NCBI GenBank assembly: GCA_964606575.1
Contig: CAZSHA010000034.1
Span: 1 to 22,453 of the forward strand
DNA length: 22,453 nucleotides
Source of the DNA: RGIG4576 sp964606575
Lineage (GTDB): Bacteria; Bacteroidota; Bacteroidia; Bacteroidales; Muribaculaceae
Direction of reading: 5' to 3'
Both the position numbers and the translations under genes were made by a program. Positions 1 to 8,048 of the stretch are shown in pieces. How positions within the stretch are numbered: the stretch's first letter is position 1; every line of letters starts with the position of its first letter. The notes under the pieces are model-generated. The model was not told where the DNA came from and made no database searches. It was given only the letters and a program-made list of their open reading frames with translations.

Positions 1-1
1 A

Positions 2-910
2 GGTATGATTCAAGGTCGTTCTAACTTTGTATATCGTATAAAAGATACAAATACATTCGTATCATATAATTTGAAAAAAGATTATGATGTTACACCTATT
101 CACGTAGATGTCAACATTGTAAGCAATGATATACTTGACTTAGAAAAATTCAAGGCTTGGCGACCAGAATTTAATAATGCTGAGTTTGTATTGGAAGACG
201 GCAAGTATGTGTGTGGATATGCAGTTGAAAAGATGTCAAAATCTATGTTCAACGTAGTTAATCCTGATGATATAGTTGAAATTTATGGTGCCGATACGCT
301 TCGTTTATATGAAATGTTTTTAGGTCCAGTTGAGCAAAGCAAGCCTTGGGATACTAATGGAATAGATGGTGTAAACCGTTTCTTAAAGAAATTGTGGGGA
401 CTTTTCTACAAAGGTGATAAATTTGTAATAAAAGAAGAAAAAGCATCGGCAGAGGCTTTGAAATCGCTTCACAAATTGATAAAGAAAGTAACCTTTGATA
501 TTGAACATTTCTCTTATAATACTTCGGTGAGTGCATTTATGATATGTGTAAATGAACTTAATGCTATGAAATGCGTAAGCAAGGATATTTATGATGAATT
601 GGTAGTGCTTCTTGCTCCATTTGCTCCACATATAGCAGAAGAGTTGTGGCATAATTTAGGACATGAAACTAGTATTTGCGATGCTAAGTGGCCTGTATTC
701 AAAGAAGAATATTTGATAGAAGCAAATGTTAATTATGCTATTTCATTTAATGGCAAGGCACGTTTCAATATGGCAGTTCCTAATGGTACTTCAAAGGAAG
801 AAGTAGAAAAAATGGCACTATCGCATGAATCATCGGCTAAATGGATGGAAGGTAAAACACCTAAAAAAGTGATTGTAGTACCTAATAAAATAGTGAACAT
901 AGTACTATAA
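2..910 (+). CDS. leuS: Leucyl-tRNA synthetase, C-terminal part (5' end outside window)
   Basis: This cytoplasmic enzyme charges tRNA-Leu with leucine. The reading frame is already open at the window edge, so the gene starts upstream; only about 302 C-terminal residues are present, roughly the last third of a bacterial LeuRS. Counting from the ATG at position 5, the class I signature KMSKS is at residues 76-80, followed by the typical NVVNPDD and GADTLRLYEMF segments. After these come the anticodon-binding helical domain (around LLAPFAPHIAEELW) and the small C-terminal domain ending in KIVNIVL. The Met at position 5 is internal, not the start. The gene ends just before a strong hairpin at 930-966, so it probably ends its own transcript. 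The family assignment is firm. Confidence 0.96.
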   Translation, partial: GMIQGRSNFVYRIKDTNTFVSYNLKKDYDVTPIHVDVNIVSNDILDLEKFKAWRPEFNNAEFVLEDGKYVCGYAVEKMSKSMFNVVNPDDIVEIYGADTLRLYEMFLGPVEQSKPWDTNGIDGVNRFLKKLWGLFYKGDKFVIKEEKASAEALKSLHKLIKKVTFDIEHFSYNTSVSAFMICVNELNAMKCVSKDIYDELVVLLAPFAPHIAEELWHNLGHETSICDAKWPVFKEEYLIEANVNYAISFNGKARFNMAVPNGTSKEEVEKMALSHESSAKWMEGKTPKKVIVVPNKIVNIVL

Positions 911-929
911 TTTGATAGCTATTATAAGA

Positions 930-966
930 AAAAGGATGACAATACTAAAATTATTGTCATCCTTTT
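930..966 (+). terminator. Intrinsic terminator after leuS
   Basis: A perfect 14-bp inverted repeat (arms 930-943 and 953-966, 9-nt loop) begins 20 bp after the leuS stop. The ascending arm starts with four A and the descending arm ends in CCTTTT followed by AT-rich DNA. This is the usual form of a Bacteroidetes terminator, and the A/T flanks would let it work in both directions. Confidence 0.8.
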
Positions 967-992
967 ATATATCATACGCTGACAAAAATATT

Positions 993-1000
993 TATATTTG
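993..1000 (+). promoter_or_regulatory. Candidate sigma-ABfr -7 box for rdgB
   Basis: TATATTTG matches the Bacteroidetes -7 consensus TAnnTTTG. It ends 18 bp before the rdgB ATG and lies after the leuS terminator, where a promoter is expected. I see no convincing TTTG -33 element about 19-21 bp upstream, so the call rests on the -7 box and position. Confidence 0.45.
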
Positions 1001-1018
1001 CCATATAATAAATTGGAT

Positions 1019-1600
1019 ATGAAGAAAGATATTGTTTTTGCTACTAATAATGCACATAAGTTGCGTGAACTACGAGAAATAGTAGGTGATAAATTTAATA
1101 TATTAGGATTGAATGATATAAATTGCCATGAAGACATACCAGAAACGGCATCTACCATAGAAGGTAATGCTTTGATAAAGGCTAAATATATTAAAGAACA
1201 TTATGATTATGATTGTTTTGCCGATGATACTGGTCTTGAAATAGCAGCTTTGGGTGGTGAGCCTGGTGTGTTTTCTGCTCGATATGCTGGAGAAGATTGT
1301 AACAGTGAAAATAATATAGATAAAGTACTAGATAAATTATCGGGAATAGATAATCGTGAGGCTCGGTTTATCACGGTGATAGCTTTATGTATAGGCAACG
1401 GTGTATACACTTTTGAGGGTGAAGTACAAGGCGAAATATTAAAAGAAAGGCTTGGAAACGGAGGATTCGGTTATGATCCTATATTCAAACCTATAGAGGC
1501 TGATTGCTCATTTGCCGAAATGCAACCTATAGATAAAAATGCTATAAGCCATAGAGGTCGTGCAGTAAAGAAATTGCTAGATTTTCTGATTAATAAATAA
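1019..1600 (+). CDS. rdgB: RdgB/HAM1 non-canonical purine NTP pyrophosphatase
   Basis: It hydrolyses dITP, ITP and XTP to monophosphates, keeping deaminated purines out of DNA and RNA. The 193-residue protein is close to the usual ~195. From the chosen ATG, family motifs are FATNNAHK (7-14), FADDTGLEI (67-75, with the metal-binding Asp pair), GGFGYDPIF (148-156) and SHRGRA (177-182). A longer frame could begin at TTG 998, but that codon overlaps the -7 box and adds seven residues not expected in the family; ATG 1019 gives the usual N-terminus. The gene stands alone between two hairpins (930-966 and about 1606-1638), so it is probably monocistronic. Confidence 0.95.
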   Translation: MKKDIVFATNNAHKLRELREIVGDKFNILGLNDINCHEDIPETASTIEGNALIKAKYIKEHYDYDCFADDTGLEIAALGGEPGVFSARYAGEDCNSENNIDKVLDKLSGIDNREARFITVIALCIGNGVYTFEGEVQGEILKERLGNGGFGYDPIFKPIEADCSFAEMQPIDKNAISHRGRAVKKLLDFLINK

Positions 1601-1605
1601 TAATA

Positions 1606-1638
1606 TTACTCACATTAAACTAATTATAGTGTGAGTAT
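1606..1638 (+). terminator. Probable terminator after rdgB
   Basis: The inverted repeat TACTCACA (1607-1614) / TGTGAGTA (1630-1637) can be lengthened inward by a T-G wobble and a few A-T pairs. It lies 7 bp after the rdgB stop and is followed by TTAATA rather than a clean T tract, so termination is likely but weaker than at leuS. Confidence 0.55.
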
Positions 1639-1662
1639 TAATACAACTTCTAAAATTTTGGC

Positions 1663-1670
1663 TAAGTTTG
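1663..1670 (+). promoter_or_regulatory. Candidate sigma-ABfr -7 box for the lipoprotein-comM-transferase unit
   Basis: TAAGTTTG is an exact TAnnTTTG match 24 bp upstream of the ATG at 1695, just after the rdgB hairpin. No clear TTTG lies at the -33 distance; the TTTTG at 1656-1660 is too close. It would serve the co-oriented genes from 1695 to 6067. Confidence 0.5.
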
Positions 1671-1694
1671 TATTTATAAATACAATAATATGTT

Positions 1695-2738
1695 ATGTTG
1701 AAAAAATTATTTCTGTTTGTATCAATATTATTAGCTTATTTGTTGCTTGCAGGATGCAGCAATGATAAGTTTGAGATTGAAGGTGCTTTATCGGATGCTG
1801 GAACTAAGAATATACGTGTTGTTTACATGAATGAGTCAGGCGTGCAGTCTTCTTGGATTCCTGTAGAGAAAGGTCGTTTTAAATTAGTAGGTGTTTCAGC
1901 TGATTATACAGTGATAAGCATATATAACCATCAGAGAGAATTTATTACTCGTACAGCTGTAAAAAACGGTGATAATGTAAAGATAAGGGGTACTATCAAG
2001 CATAATCATTTGATAGAGATGAAAGGTAACGACGTGAGTAAAGAATGGAGTGAGTTTCGCCGTGAAAATCATCGTTTATATGAAGAAGATGATAAAATAC
2101 ATGCGCTTGATAAAAAAATAGAAAAATATATTGAGGAAAACGGGGATAAAATTACAAGTCTATTGCTTCTTTTATATGATTATAGCAATATTAATGATGT
2201 TAAAAAGGTTCATCAATTATTAGGTATGATAGAAGAAAAGTCACGTCCTGCTAGTATAATGCAAGCCTATACTGAAATGAATGCTGAACTATCAAAGAAA
2301 AGCAAAAGAAAAACATATCATTCGATGATGTTTTTTAATCCTAAAGATTCTTTAGAGTCTTTTGTGCCATTACGCAGTAAAGTTAGTGTAATGTGTTTTT
2401 GGGGTATAAATGATGATGACAGAAAAGAAAATATAGACTCATTAAATAACCTTTATGAAGATTATATAGGTAAAAAACAATTACAGATAGCCGATATAAT
2501 GATGGATAGTGACACTTCTCGTTGGAAAAAGGCTTTGCGTAGAGAAGATACGCCGTGGAAGCATTATTGGGCTGTAGGAGGCATTGTGAATAAGTCTATA
2601 GCAGATTTACAGATAAAGAAGACACCTACTTTTATTGTAATAGATTCAATAGGGGAGTCTATTTATATAGGTGATTCTATTAGCAAGGTGACTTCATCAG
2701 TAAGGGAAAGACTTGTAAAATCTAATACTAAAAAATAA
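1695..2738 (+). CDS. DUF4369-like lipoprotein with a thioredoxin-fold C-terminus lacking CxxC
   Basis: This is a predicted envelope lipoprotein of 347 residues. It has a short charged N-terminus, a hydrophobic core and a lipobox ending LLAGC, with the lipidated Cys at 21. Residues about 25-110 have the beta-rich pattern of the DUF4369 domain found before AhpC/TSA-thioredoxin domains in Bacteroidetes. A charged helical middle (115-205) follows. From about 228 the sequence resembles a thioredoxin fold: a hydrophobic strand, then FWGINDDDRK (235-244) where WCPPC would normally sit, and a cis-Pro-like KKTPTFIVID (308-317). Apart from Cys21 the only cysteine is C234, so thiol-disulfide exchange is unlikely; a structural or binding role is inferred. 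The comM ATG is 9 bp downstream, suggesting one transcript. Specific function unknown. Confidence 0.75.
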   Translation: MLKKLFLFVSILLAYLLLAGCSNDKFEIEGALSDAGTKNIRVVYMNESGVQSSWIPVEKGRFKLVGVSADYTVISIYNHQREFITRTAVKNGDNVKIRGTIKHNHLIEMKGNDVSKEWSEFRRENHRLYEEDDKIHALDKKIEKYIEENGDKITSLLLLLYDYSNINDVKKVHQLLGMIEEKSRPASIMQAYTEMNAELSKKSKRKTYHSMMFFNPKDSLESFVPLRSKVSVMCFWGINDDDRKENIDSLNNLYEDYIGKKQLQIADIMMDSDTSRWKKALRREDTPWKHYWAVGGIVNKSIADLQIKKTPTFIVIDSIGESIYIGDSISKVTSSVRERLVKSNTKK

Positions 2739-2747
2739 TTATTGTTT

Positions 2748-4286
2748 ATGTTAGCTAAAACCTATGGAGCGGCAGTAACTGGTGTTGATGCCATAATAGT
2801 AACATTGGAAGTTACGTTTGATTATGGTTTCGGAATGTGTATTGTGGGTTTACCCGATACGGCAGTTAAAGAGAGTTATGAGCGTGTACGTTCGGCCATG
2901 AAAGAGCTAGGGTGTGAATTTCCCCGCCATGATGTTATAGTGAATATGTCGCCGGCAGATGTTAAAAAAGAGGGTTCAGCTTATGACCTTCCTATTGCTG
3001 TAGGTGTTTTAGCTGCCGATGAAAAAGTATCTACTGAACATCTTAATAAATATATGATGATGGGGGAGTTGTCGCTTGATGGCACTATACTTCCTATTCG
3101 TGGCATTTTGCCTATGGCTATAAAAGCTAGGGCAGATGGGTATAAAGGTTTTATTGTTCCTCGTGCCAATGCTAAAGAGGCTGCGGTGGTTAATAATCTT
3201 GAAGTATTGGCTGCCGACAACTTAGGGCAAGTGGTTGATTTTTTTAATGGTATAGGTACTATAGATAAGGTTGAGGTAAATACTAGAGAAGAATTTTTCA
3301 AAAGTATAAATAATTATGATTTTGACTTTTCTGAAGTAAAGGGACAAGATAATGTGAAACGTGCTTTTGAGGTAGCGTGTGCTGGCGGGCATAATATATT
3401 GCTTGTAGGTAGTCCAGGTTCGGGAAAGTCAATGATGGCAAAGCGGTTACCTTCTATATTGCCACCTTTGACTCTTCGTGAGGCACTTGAAACAACAACT
3501 ATACATTCCGTGGCTGGAAAGTTGAAAAGAGGGTCTACGCTTATGACTCAACGTCCTTTCCGTTCACCTCACCACACCGTTTCGCCGGTGGCTTTAGTAG
3601 GAGGTGGAGCTAATCCTATGCCGGGAGAAATAAGCCTTGCGCATAATGGTATACTATTTTTAGATGAATTGCCAGAATTTAATAGGAGTGTGCTTGAAGT
3701 GATGCGACAGCCGTTAGAAGATCGTTTTATTACTATTTCAAGAGCAAAATATTCAGTAGAATATCCAGCATCTTTTATGATGGTGGCTTCTATGAATCCA
3801 TGCCCATGCGGATATTTCGGTCATCCTAGTAAACCATGTATATGCCAACCTGGAGCTAGGCAACGGTATATGAATAAAATATCGGGTCCGTTACTTGACC
3901 GTATAGATATACAGATTGAAGTTTCTCCTGTAGAATTTGATGATATTTCTTCAACGGCTCCAGCCGAAAGCAGCGAATCAATAAGTGCTAGGGTAGTGAA
4001 GGCTCGTGAATTACAAAACGAGCGATTTAAGGGTATAAAAGGTGTGCATTGCAATGCTCAAATGAACTCTGCATTATTGCATCAGTATGCTCAACCCGAT
4101 GAAAAAGGATTGGAACGCTTGCGTGATGCAATGACAAGGCTGAATATGAGTGCTAGGGCATATGACCGTATATTAAAAGTGGCACGAACTATAGCCGACT
4201 TGGAGGGAAGCGAAACTGTAAAATCGCATCATATAAGTGAAGCTATAAACTACCGTAATCTCGACCGTGAAAATTACGCCATGTAA
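2748..4286 (+). CDS. comM: YifB/ComM-family Mg-chelatase-like AAA+ ATPase
   Basis: ComM is a cytoplasmic AAA+ helicase that, in naturally transformable bacteria, drives branch migration during integration of incoming DNA; it is widespread in non-transformable species too. The 512-residue length is typical. Counting from ATG 2748: an N-terminal ChlI-like domain (about 18-165, with LPDTAVKESYERVRSA and PADVKKEGSAYDLP), Walker A GSPGSGKS (221-228), Walker B ILFLDE (302-307), the family's cysteine cluster PCPCGYFG...CIC, and a C-terminal Mg_chelatase_C helical domain. A TTG at 2742 is in frame, but the ATG gives the family N-terminus MLAKTYGAAV. It lies between the lipoprotein gene (9-bp gap) and the transferase gene (14-bp gap). 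No defect is visible. Confidence 0.95.
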   Translation: MLAKTYGAAVTGVDAIIVTLEVTFDYGFGMCIVGLPDTAVKESYERVRSAMKELGCEFPRHDVIVNMSPADVKKEGSAYDLPIAVGVLAADEKVSTEHLNKYMMMGELSLDGTILPIRGILPMAIKARADGYKGFIVPRANAKEAAVVNNLEVLAADNLGQVVDFFNGIGTIDKVEVNTREEFFKSINNYDFDFSEVKGQDNVKRAFEVACAGGHNILLVGSPGSGKSMMAKRLPSILPPLTLREALETTTIHSVAGKLKRGSTLMTQRPFRSPHHTVSPVALVGGGANPMPGEISLAHNGILFLDELPEFNRSVLEVMRQPLEDRFITISRAKYSVEYPASFMMVASMNPCPCGYFGHPSKPCICQPGARQRYMNKISGPLLDRIDIQIEVSPVEFDDISSTAPAESSESISARVVKARELQNERFKGIKGVHCNAQMNSALLHQYAQPDEKGLERLRDAMTRLNMSARAYDRILKVARTIADLEGSETVKSHHISEAINYRNLDRENYAM

Positions 4287-4300
4287 GTCAATAACTATTT

Positions 4301-6067
4301 ATGCAAGAGAAAATATTAAAATTATTAGACTATTCATTAGTGCCTTTGAGAACAAATGTTGTGTTTGTATGTACGATGTTTGTTTTGGGGGTTATTAGTG
4401 ATATTTTTGTTATATATAGGGGCAGTAGGCTTTTAGGGTTGGTTGAATTATGGCTAGACATATATGTACTTGCTGTAATGCTAACATTATTACCATTAAA
4501 AGTTAGAAGCATAGTAAGAACTATTTTATATATATTATTTTATACCCTAGCATTAATTGATGCATATCTTTATTATGCTGTAGGACAACCAATAACACCT
4601 CAAATAGTTACACTTTTAGCTTTAACAGATATAAGAGAAGCAAAGGAAGCTGTAAATGTTTATGTTTCTTTTAAACCTTTTGTTTCTCCTTGGACATTGA
4701 TTTGGATTGTTTTAATAACACATATCTTTATTAACAAGAAAAAAATAAATGGTAAATTACTTAATAAACCGTGTCCTTTTCTAAGTATAATTGTAATATT
4801 TTCAATAATAGTTTCTATTGTTTTGGTAAGGGAAGATAAAATTTATAAATACTATCGTCTTTTATTAGGTAAAAATGAATTGGAAACACAGCAAATAAAA
4901 GATTTGAATCCAAAAATATATTATAAGCAGCCTATTTATAGGTTGATAATATCTTTAAGAGAATATAATAGGCATAGGAATATTAATAAAGAATTAATTA
5001 AAAATATAAATTATGGAGTTGTAGATACTTGTATGTTTACTTCTCCTCAAATAGTATTAATAATAGGAGAAAGTTACAACAAACATCATTCACAATTGTT
5101 TGGTTATGATAAGAAAACAACTCCTAATCAATTAGAATATAAGAATAAAGGTAATTTAGTTGTTTTTCCTGACGCTATATCATCATGGAATACAACATGT
5201 GAGTCATTACAAAACATATTTTCAACATCATTTTATGGAGATACATCATATTGGTATGAAAAACCATTTTTTACAACATTATTTAGAAAGGCTGGCTATG
5301 ATGTGCATTTTTTAAGTAATCAATATATATTAGACGTGCAGAATTCTTTTAGCGATTATATTGAAGATATTTTTGTAAATCTGCCAAATGTAAGTGAAGT
5401 TCAATTTACTTCACGTAATACGAAAAGGCATGATTATGATGAGGGATTGTTGGTTGATTATGAAAATATTAAGAGTGATAGTGTTCCAAATCTTTTAATT
5501 TTTCATTTTATAGGCTCTCATTTTGATTTTAAGGAGCGTTATCCTGAATCAGAATATTGTTATAAGCCAGAAGATTATAATCGTCCAGATTTAAATATTG
5601 ATGAATTGGAAATATTGGCTCATTATGATAATTCTCTTAGATATAATGATAAAGTATTGGGAGAAATAATAAAGAGATTTAAAAATAAACCAGCCATAAT
5701 AATACATGTACCTGACCATGGTGAGCGAGTGTATGATTATGATAATGGTTTTGGACGTTCTTTGGGTAATACTTATTCTGAAATATCACAACAGTTTGAT
5801 ATACCGATGTGGATATGGTGTTCTGATGAATATAAAAAATTAAATCCAGATATTTGGAAAATTATCACTAACAATAGTGACTTACCGTATATGACTGATG
5901 CTATATCTCATACTTTGTTAGGTCTTGCAGGTATAAAAACATCGTATTATGTCCCAGAAATGGATATACTATCACCACTTTACGATAAAAATCGTGAAAG
6001 AATTATAAAGCATTCGGTCGATTATGATGAAATTATTTGTAAGTCAAAATTAATTTCTTATGACTAG
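4301..6067 (+). CDS. EptA-type phosphoethanolamine transferase (membrane sulfatase-fold)
   Basis: It probably transfers phosphoethanolamine from phosphatidylethanolamine to lipid A or core sugars on the periplasmic face. The 588-residue protein has about five membrane segments (roughly 18-40, 46-66, 71-93, 129-146, 159-177), then a periplasmic alkaline-phosphatase-fold domain. Visible motifs are the metal-site IIGESYNKHHSQLFGYD (254-270), TTPN, SSWNTTCESLQ (294-304, with T298/T299 as candidate nucleophile), FHFIGSH (401-407), YDNSLRYND (442-450) and HVPDHGE (469-475, D472/H473 as zinc ligands). This is the EptA/CptA pattern. It follows comM by 14 bp, and its last 18 bp overlap the opposing gene. 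It is visibly more AT-rich than the genes around it (many ATA and TTA codons). The acceptor cannot be told from sequence. Confidence 0.85.
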   Translation: MQEKILKLLDYSLVPLRTNVVFVCTMFVLGVISDIFVIYRGSRLLGLVELWLDIYVLAVMLTLLPLKVRSIVRTILYILFYTLALIDAYLYYAVGQPITPQIVTLLALTDIREAKEAVNVYVSFKPFVSPWTLIWIVLITHIFINKKKINGKLLNKPCPFLSIIVIFSIIVSIVLVREDKIYKYYRLLLGKNELETQQIKDLNPKIYYKQPIYRLIISLREYNRHRNINKELIKNINYGVVDTCMFTSPQIVLIIGESYNKHHSQLFGYDKKTTPNQLEYKNKGNLVVFPDAISSWNTTCESLQNIFSTSFYGDTSYWYEKPFFTTLFRKAGYDVHFLSNQYILDVQNSFSDYIEDIFVNLPNVSEVQFTSRNTKRHDYDEGLLVDYENIKSDSVPNLLIFHFIGSHFDFKERYPESEYCYKPEDYNRPDLNIDELEILAHYDNSLRYNDKVLGEIIKRFKNKPAIIIHVPDHGERVYDYDNGFGRSLGNTYSEISQQFDIPMWIWCSDEYKKLNPDIWKIITNNSDLPYMTDAISHTLLGLAGIKTSYYVPEMDILSPLYDKNRERIIKHSVDYDEIICKSKLISYD

Positions 6068-8017
6068 CTGGTCGTTGTTCATGCGTTGCATGTATTGCTG
6101 TATTATAGCTTTCAGTTGATGTTCCATCATTGATTGTTGAGGTACTTTTCCTAAAAGGTTGTTTTTTAGCAAGCGGTCTTCACGATAGTTGTAAATAGCG
6201 CGTGTAGTATTTCCGTCGAACTGCAATAAATAATCTCCCTTTACAAATTGGTAGATACCGTTATTGTAGTTTACGGCAAAAGTTTCTTCTTGCGGAGTTG
6301 TGAGCAGGTCATTACCAAAAGCCACATAATCATCTTTTTTGCCAAGATAGCTTAAAATGGTAGGCATTATATCTATCTGTTGCGCTACGGTGTTACAGCG
6401 TATTTCAGGAGTAATAGATCCGTCGGGAGTAAAAAACATGATAGGCACTTCAAACAATCCTAAATCGGTGTTGTATTCTGGATGTAGAGTTGCGTTGGTG
6501 TGGTCGGCTGTAATAACGAATAATGTATTGTTGTACCAAGGCTGTTTCTTTATGCGTTCAAAAAAGCGTTTTAGCGACATATCGGTGTAGCGTATACATT
6601 TGTGTATAGCATGACCGCCTTCTTCAGGAAAAACGTCTTTGTAGCGTTCAGGAATCTTATAAGGATGATGTGATGTTGCTGTAAAAAGTGTGGCTAGGAA
6701 AGGCTCTTTGAACGATTCCATATCATCAGCGAGAAATTGCATAAATTCTTCATCCCAAATAGCCCATTTCCCGTCAAAATCGTCCATAGCATGGTATTTA
6801 GGCGATTGGCAATATTCATCAAGCCCTGCATAGCCTTTGAAGCCAGTTGCGTGTGTGAATGCCTTGAAGCCTAGTGTTATATTATGTCCACCGTGATAAT
6901 AGGTAGAGTAATAGTTATATTTGCCCAATTCTTTGGCTATACCGCCAACTTCGTTAAGCGAAGCTGGAGTGAGGAAGAAAATTTCTACGAACATCGGGAT
7001 ACTCGAAAGTATAGAAGGCATGCCGTCCATACTCTTACGCCCATTGGCAAAAGAATATTTGAATGTGAGCGATTGTGCCGCTAAAGAATCTAAAAATGGG
7101 GTATAACCTTTATATTTACCTCCTTCAAGTTCTTTGTTATAGAACCCGAAATATTCTTTTCCGAAACTTTCTAGAATTAGAATAACGACGTTCTTATTAG
7201 AATTTACACATATACTATCGGCTGTTACAATGGGTTTATGCACTGGGGTATAAGCAAGTTTCATTTCCTCGTCGCTCATATAATCAGGAGTCACAAATAC
7301 TTTTTTGCCAATTGTGCGAATCACCGAAAAAGGAGTATTAAGAACCAGAGCCGTTTCGATAGGGCGGTTCACATATTCATTGGCGTTGCTTATTGTGATA
7401 GGTCGTGTGCCGGCTGTCATGCTTCCGCGCACGCCTACAATAGCGATAGGAACGAGCAGGACTAGCGAAACCGATTGAGCCGTGTAGTATTTCCATTTTG
7501 GCGAAGAAACCCCGGATTTGGGCTTTAAATAAAGCCTCCACATTGCGAAAATAATGATGATGAAAGCTAGGGTAAGATACCAGTGGTTTATGATTTCTGT
7601 TCCGAAAATAGATAAAATATTGTTTTCGTTGGCAAACTCACCGAAAACGGTTGCCGTAGTACGTCTTCCTGTATAAGTAAAGTATACTGAGTCGGCAAGA
7701 TTGGCAATGATAGCTATAGCATTAGGAATAATATAAATCCATTTAAGAACTTTATGAAATGAGGCGTTTTCTTTTTTATGGAATGGCAATAGCAATAACA
7801 CTAGGTATAGCGAATTAAAATATATAATGGAGCTGGTATCGAAAACGAGTCCGCCTTTTAATACGTTGGCAGCTAAATCCCATGACATATATGGTGCATA
7901 GCTGTTCCAGTTTTCAATAAAATATATAATGCGTGTTATCATCATAGCCGTATAGGCAATGATGATGTTAACGATTCCGCATCCCAAGTTGGTCTTAAAA
8001 ATATCTTTCAATCTCAT
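6050..8017 (-). CDS. LTA-synthase-like sulfatase-family transferase, copy 1
   Basis: This is a 655-residue inner-membrane protein of the LtaS/alkaline-phosphatase superfamily; LtaS-type enzymes move phosphoglycerol groups onto a surface acceptor. Five membrane segments (about 12-33, 60-79, 90-112, 145-162, 178-196) are followed by a conserved linker and a periplasmic catalytic domain. Catalytic landmarks: E283 in LESFGKEY (metal), NGRKSMDGMPS (325-335) with S329 at the nucleophile position that is Thr in Gram-positive LtaS, SHHP (449-452) and TADHTN (503-508, D505/H506). It is the last gene of the - strand unit and a paralogue of its upstream neighbour, 31 bp away. Its 3' end overlaps the opposing transferase gene. 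A Bacteroidales cell makes no classical LTA, so the acceptor is unknown; a surface glycan or LPS core is inferred. Confidence 0.82.
   Translation of the reverse strand: MRLKDIFKTNLGCGIVNIIIAYTAMMITRIIYFIENWNSYAPYMSWDLAANVLKGGLVFDTSSIIYFNSLYLVLLLLPFHKKENASFHKVLKWIYIIPNAIAIIANLADSVYFTYTGRRTTATVFGEFANENNILSIFGTEIINHWYLTLAFIIIIFAMWRLYLKPKSGVSSPKWKYYTAQSVSLVLLVPIAIVGVRGSMTAGTRPITISNANEYVNRPIETALVLNTPFSVIRTIGKKVFVTPDYMSDEEMKLAYTPVHKPIVTADSICVNSNKNVVILILESFGKEYFGFYNKELEGGKYKGYTPFLDSLAAQSLTFKYSFANGRKSMDGMPSILSSIPMFVEIFFLTPASLNEVGGIAKELGKYNYYSTYYHGGHNITLGFKAFTHATGFKGYAGLDEYCQSPKYHAMDDFDGKWAIWDEEFMQFLADDMESFKEPFLATLFTATSHHPYKIPERYKDVFPEEGGHAIHKCIRYTDMSLKRFFERIKKQPWYNNTLFVITADHTNATLHPEYNTDLGLFEVPIMFFTPDGSITPEIRCNTVAQQIDIMPTILSYLGKKDDYVAFGNDLLTTPQEETFAVNYNNGIYQFVKGDYLLQFDGNTTRAIYNYREDRLLKNNLLGKVPQQSMMEHQLKAIIQQYMQRMNNDQLVIRN
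6069..6127. repeat. Near-identical 59-bp repeat, copy A (3' end of LtaS-like copy 1)
   Basis: This segment encodes the shared C-terminal tail of the paralogues (reading MEHQLKAIIQQYMQR and onward). It matches 8071-8129 with 2 differences in 59 bp by eye. The rest of the two genes has diverged more, so the tail is either strongly constrained or was homogenised recently. Confidence 0.85.
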
Positions 8018-8034
8018 AAAAGAACGTATGTTTG

Positions 8035-8046
8035 TTGCAATTGCAA
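8035..8046. repeat. 12-bp perfect palindrome between the LtaS-like paralogues
   Basis: TTGCAATTGCAA lies in the 31-bp gap, 18 bp upstream of the copy 1 start codon. It could be a protein-binding site or a small mRNA hairpin; a chance occurrence in AT-rich DNA is also possible. Confidence 0.35.
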
Positions 8047-8048
8047 AA

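Noticed and set aside
2981..3301. A 106-residue - strand frame inside comM
   Set aside because: A shadow of the well-supported ComM N-terminal domain, with no recognisable motif.
7238..7465. Open frames on the + strand opposite the LtaS-like genes (also 6357-6590, 6884-7106, 9075-9437)
   Set aside because: They lie wholly inside strongly supported - strand genes, their translations show no domain, and they have no promoter-like upstream sequence.
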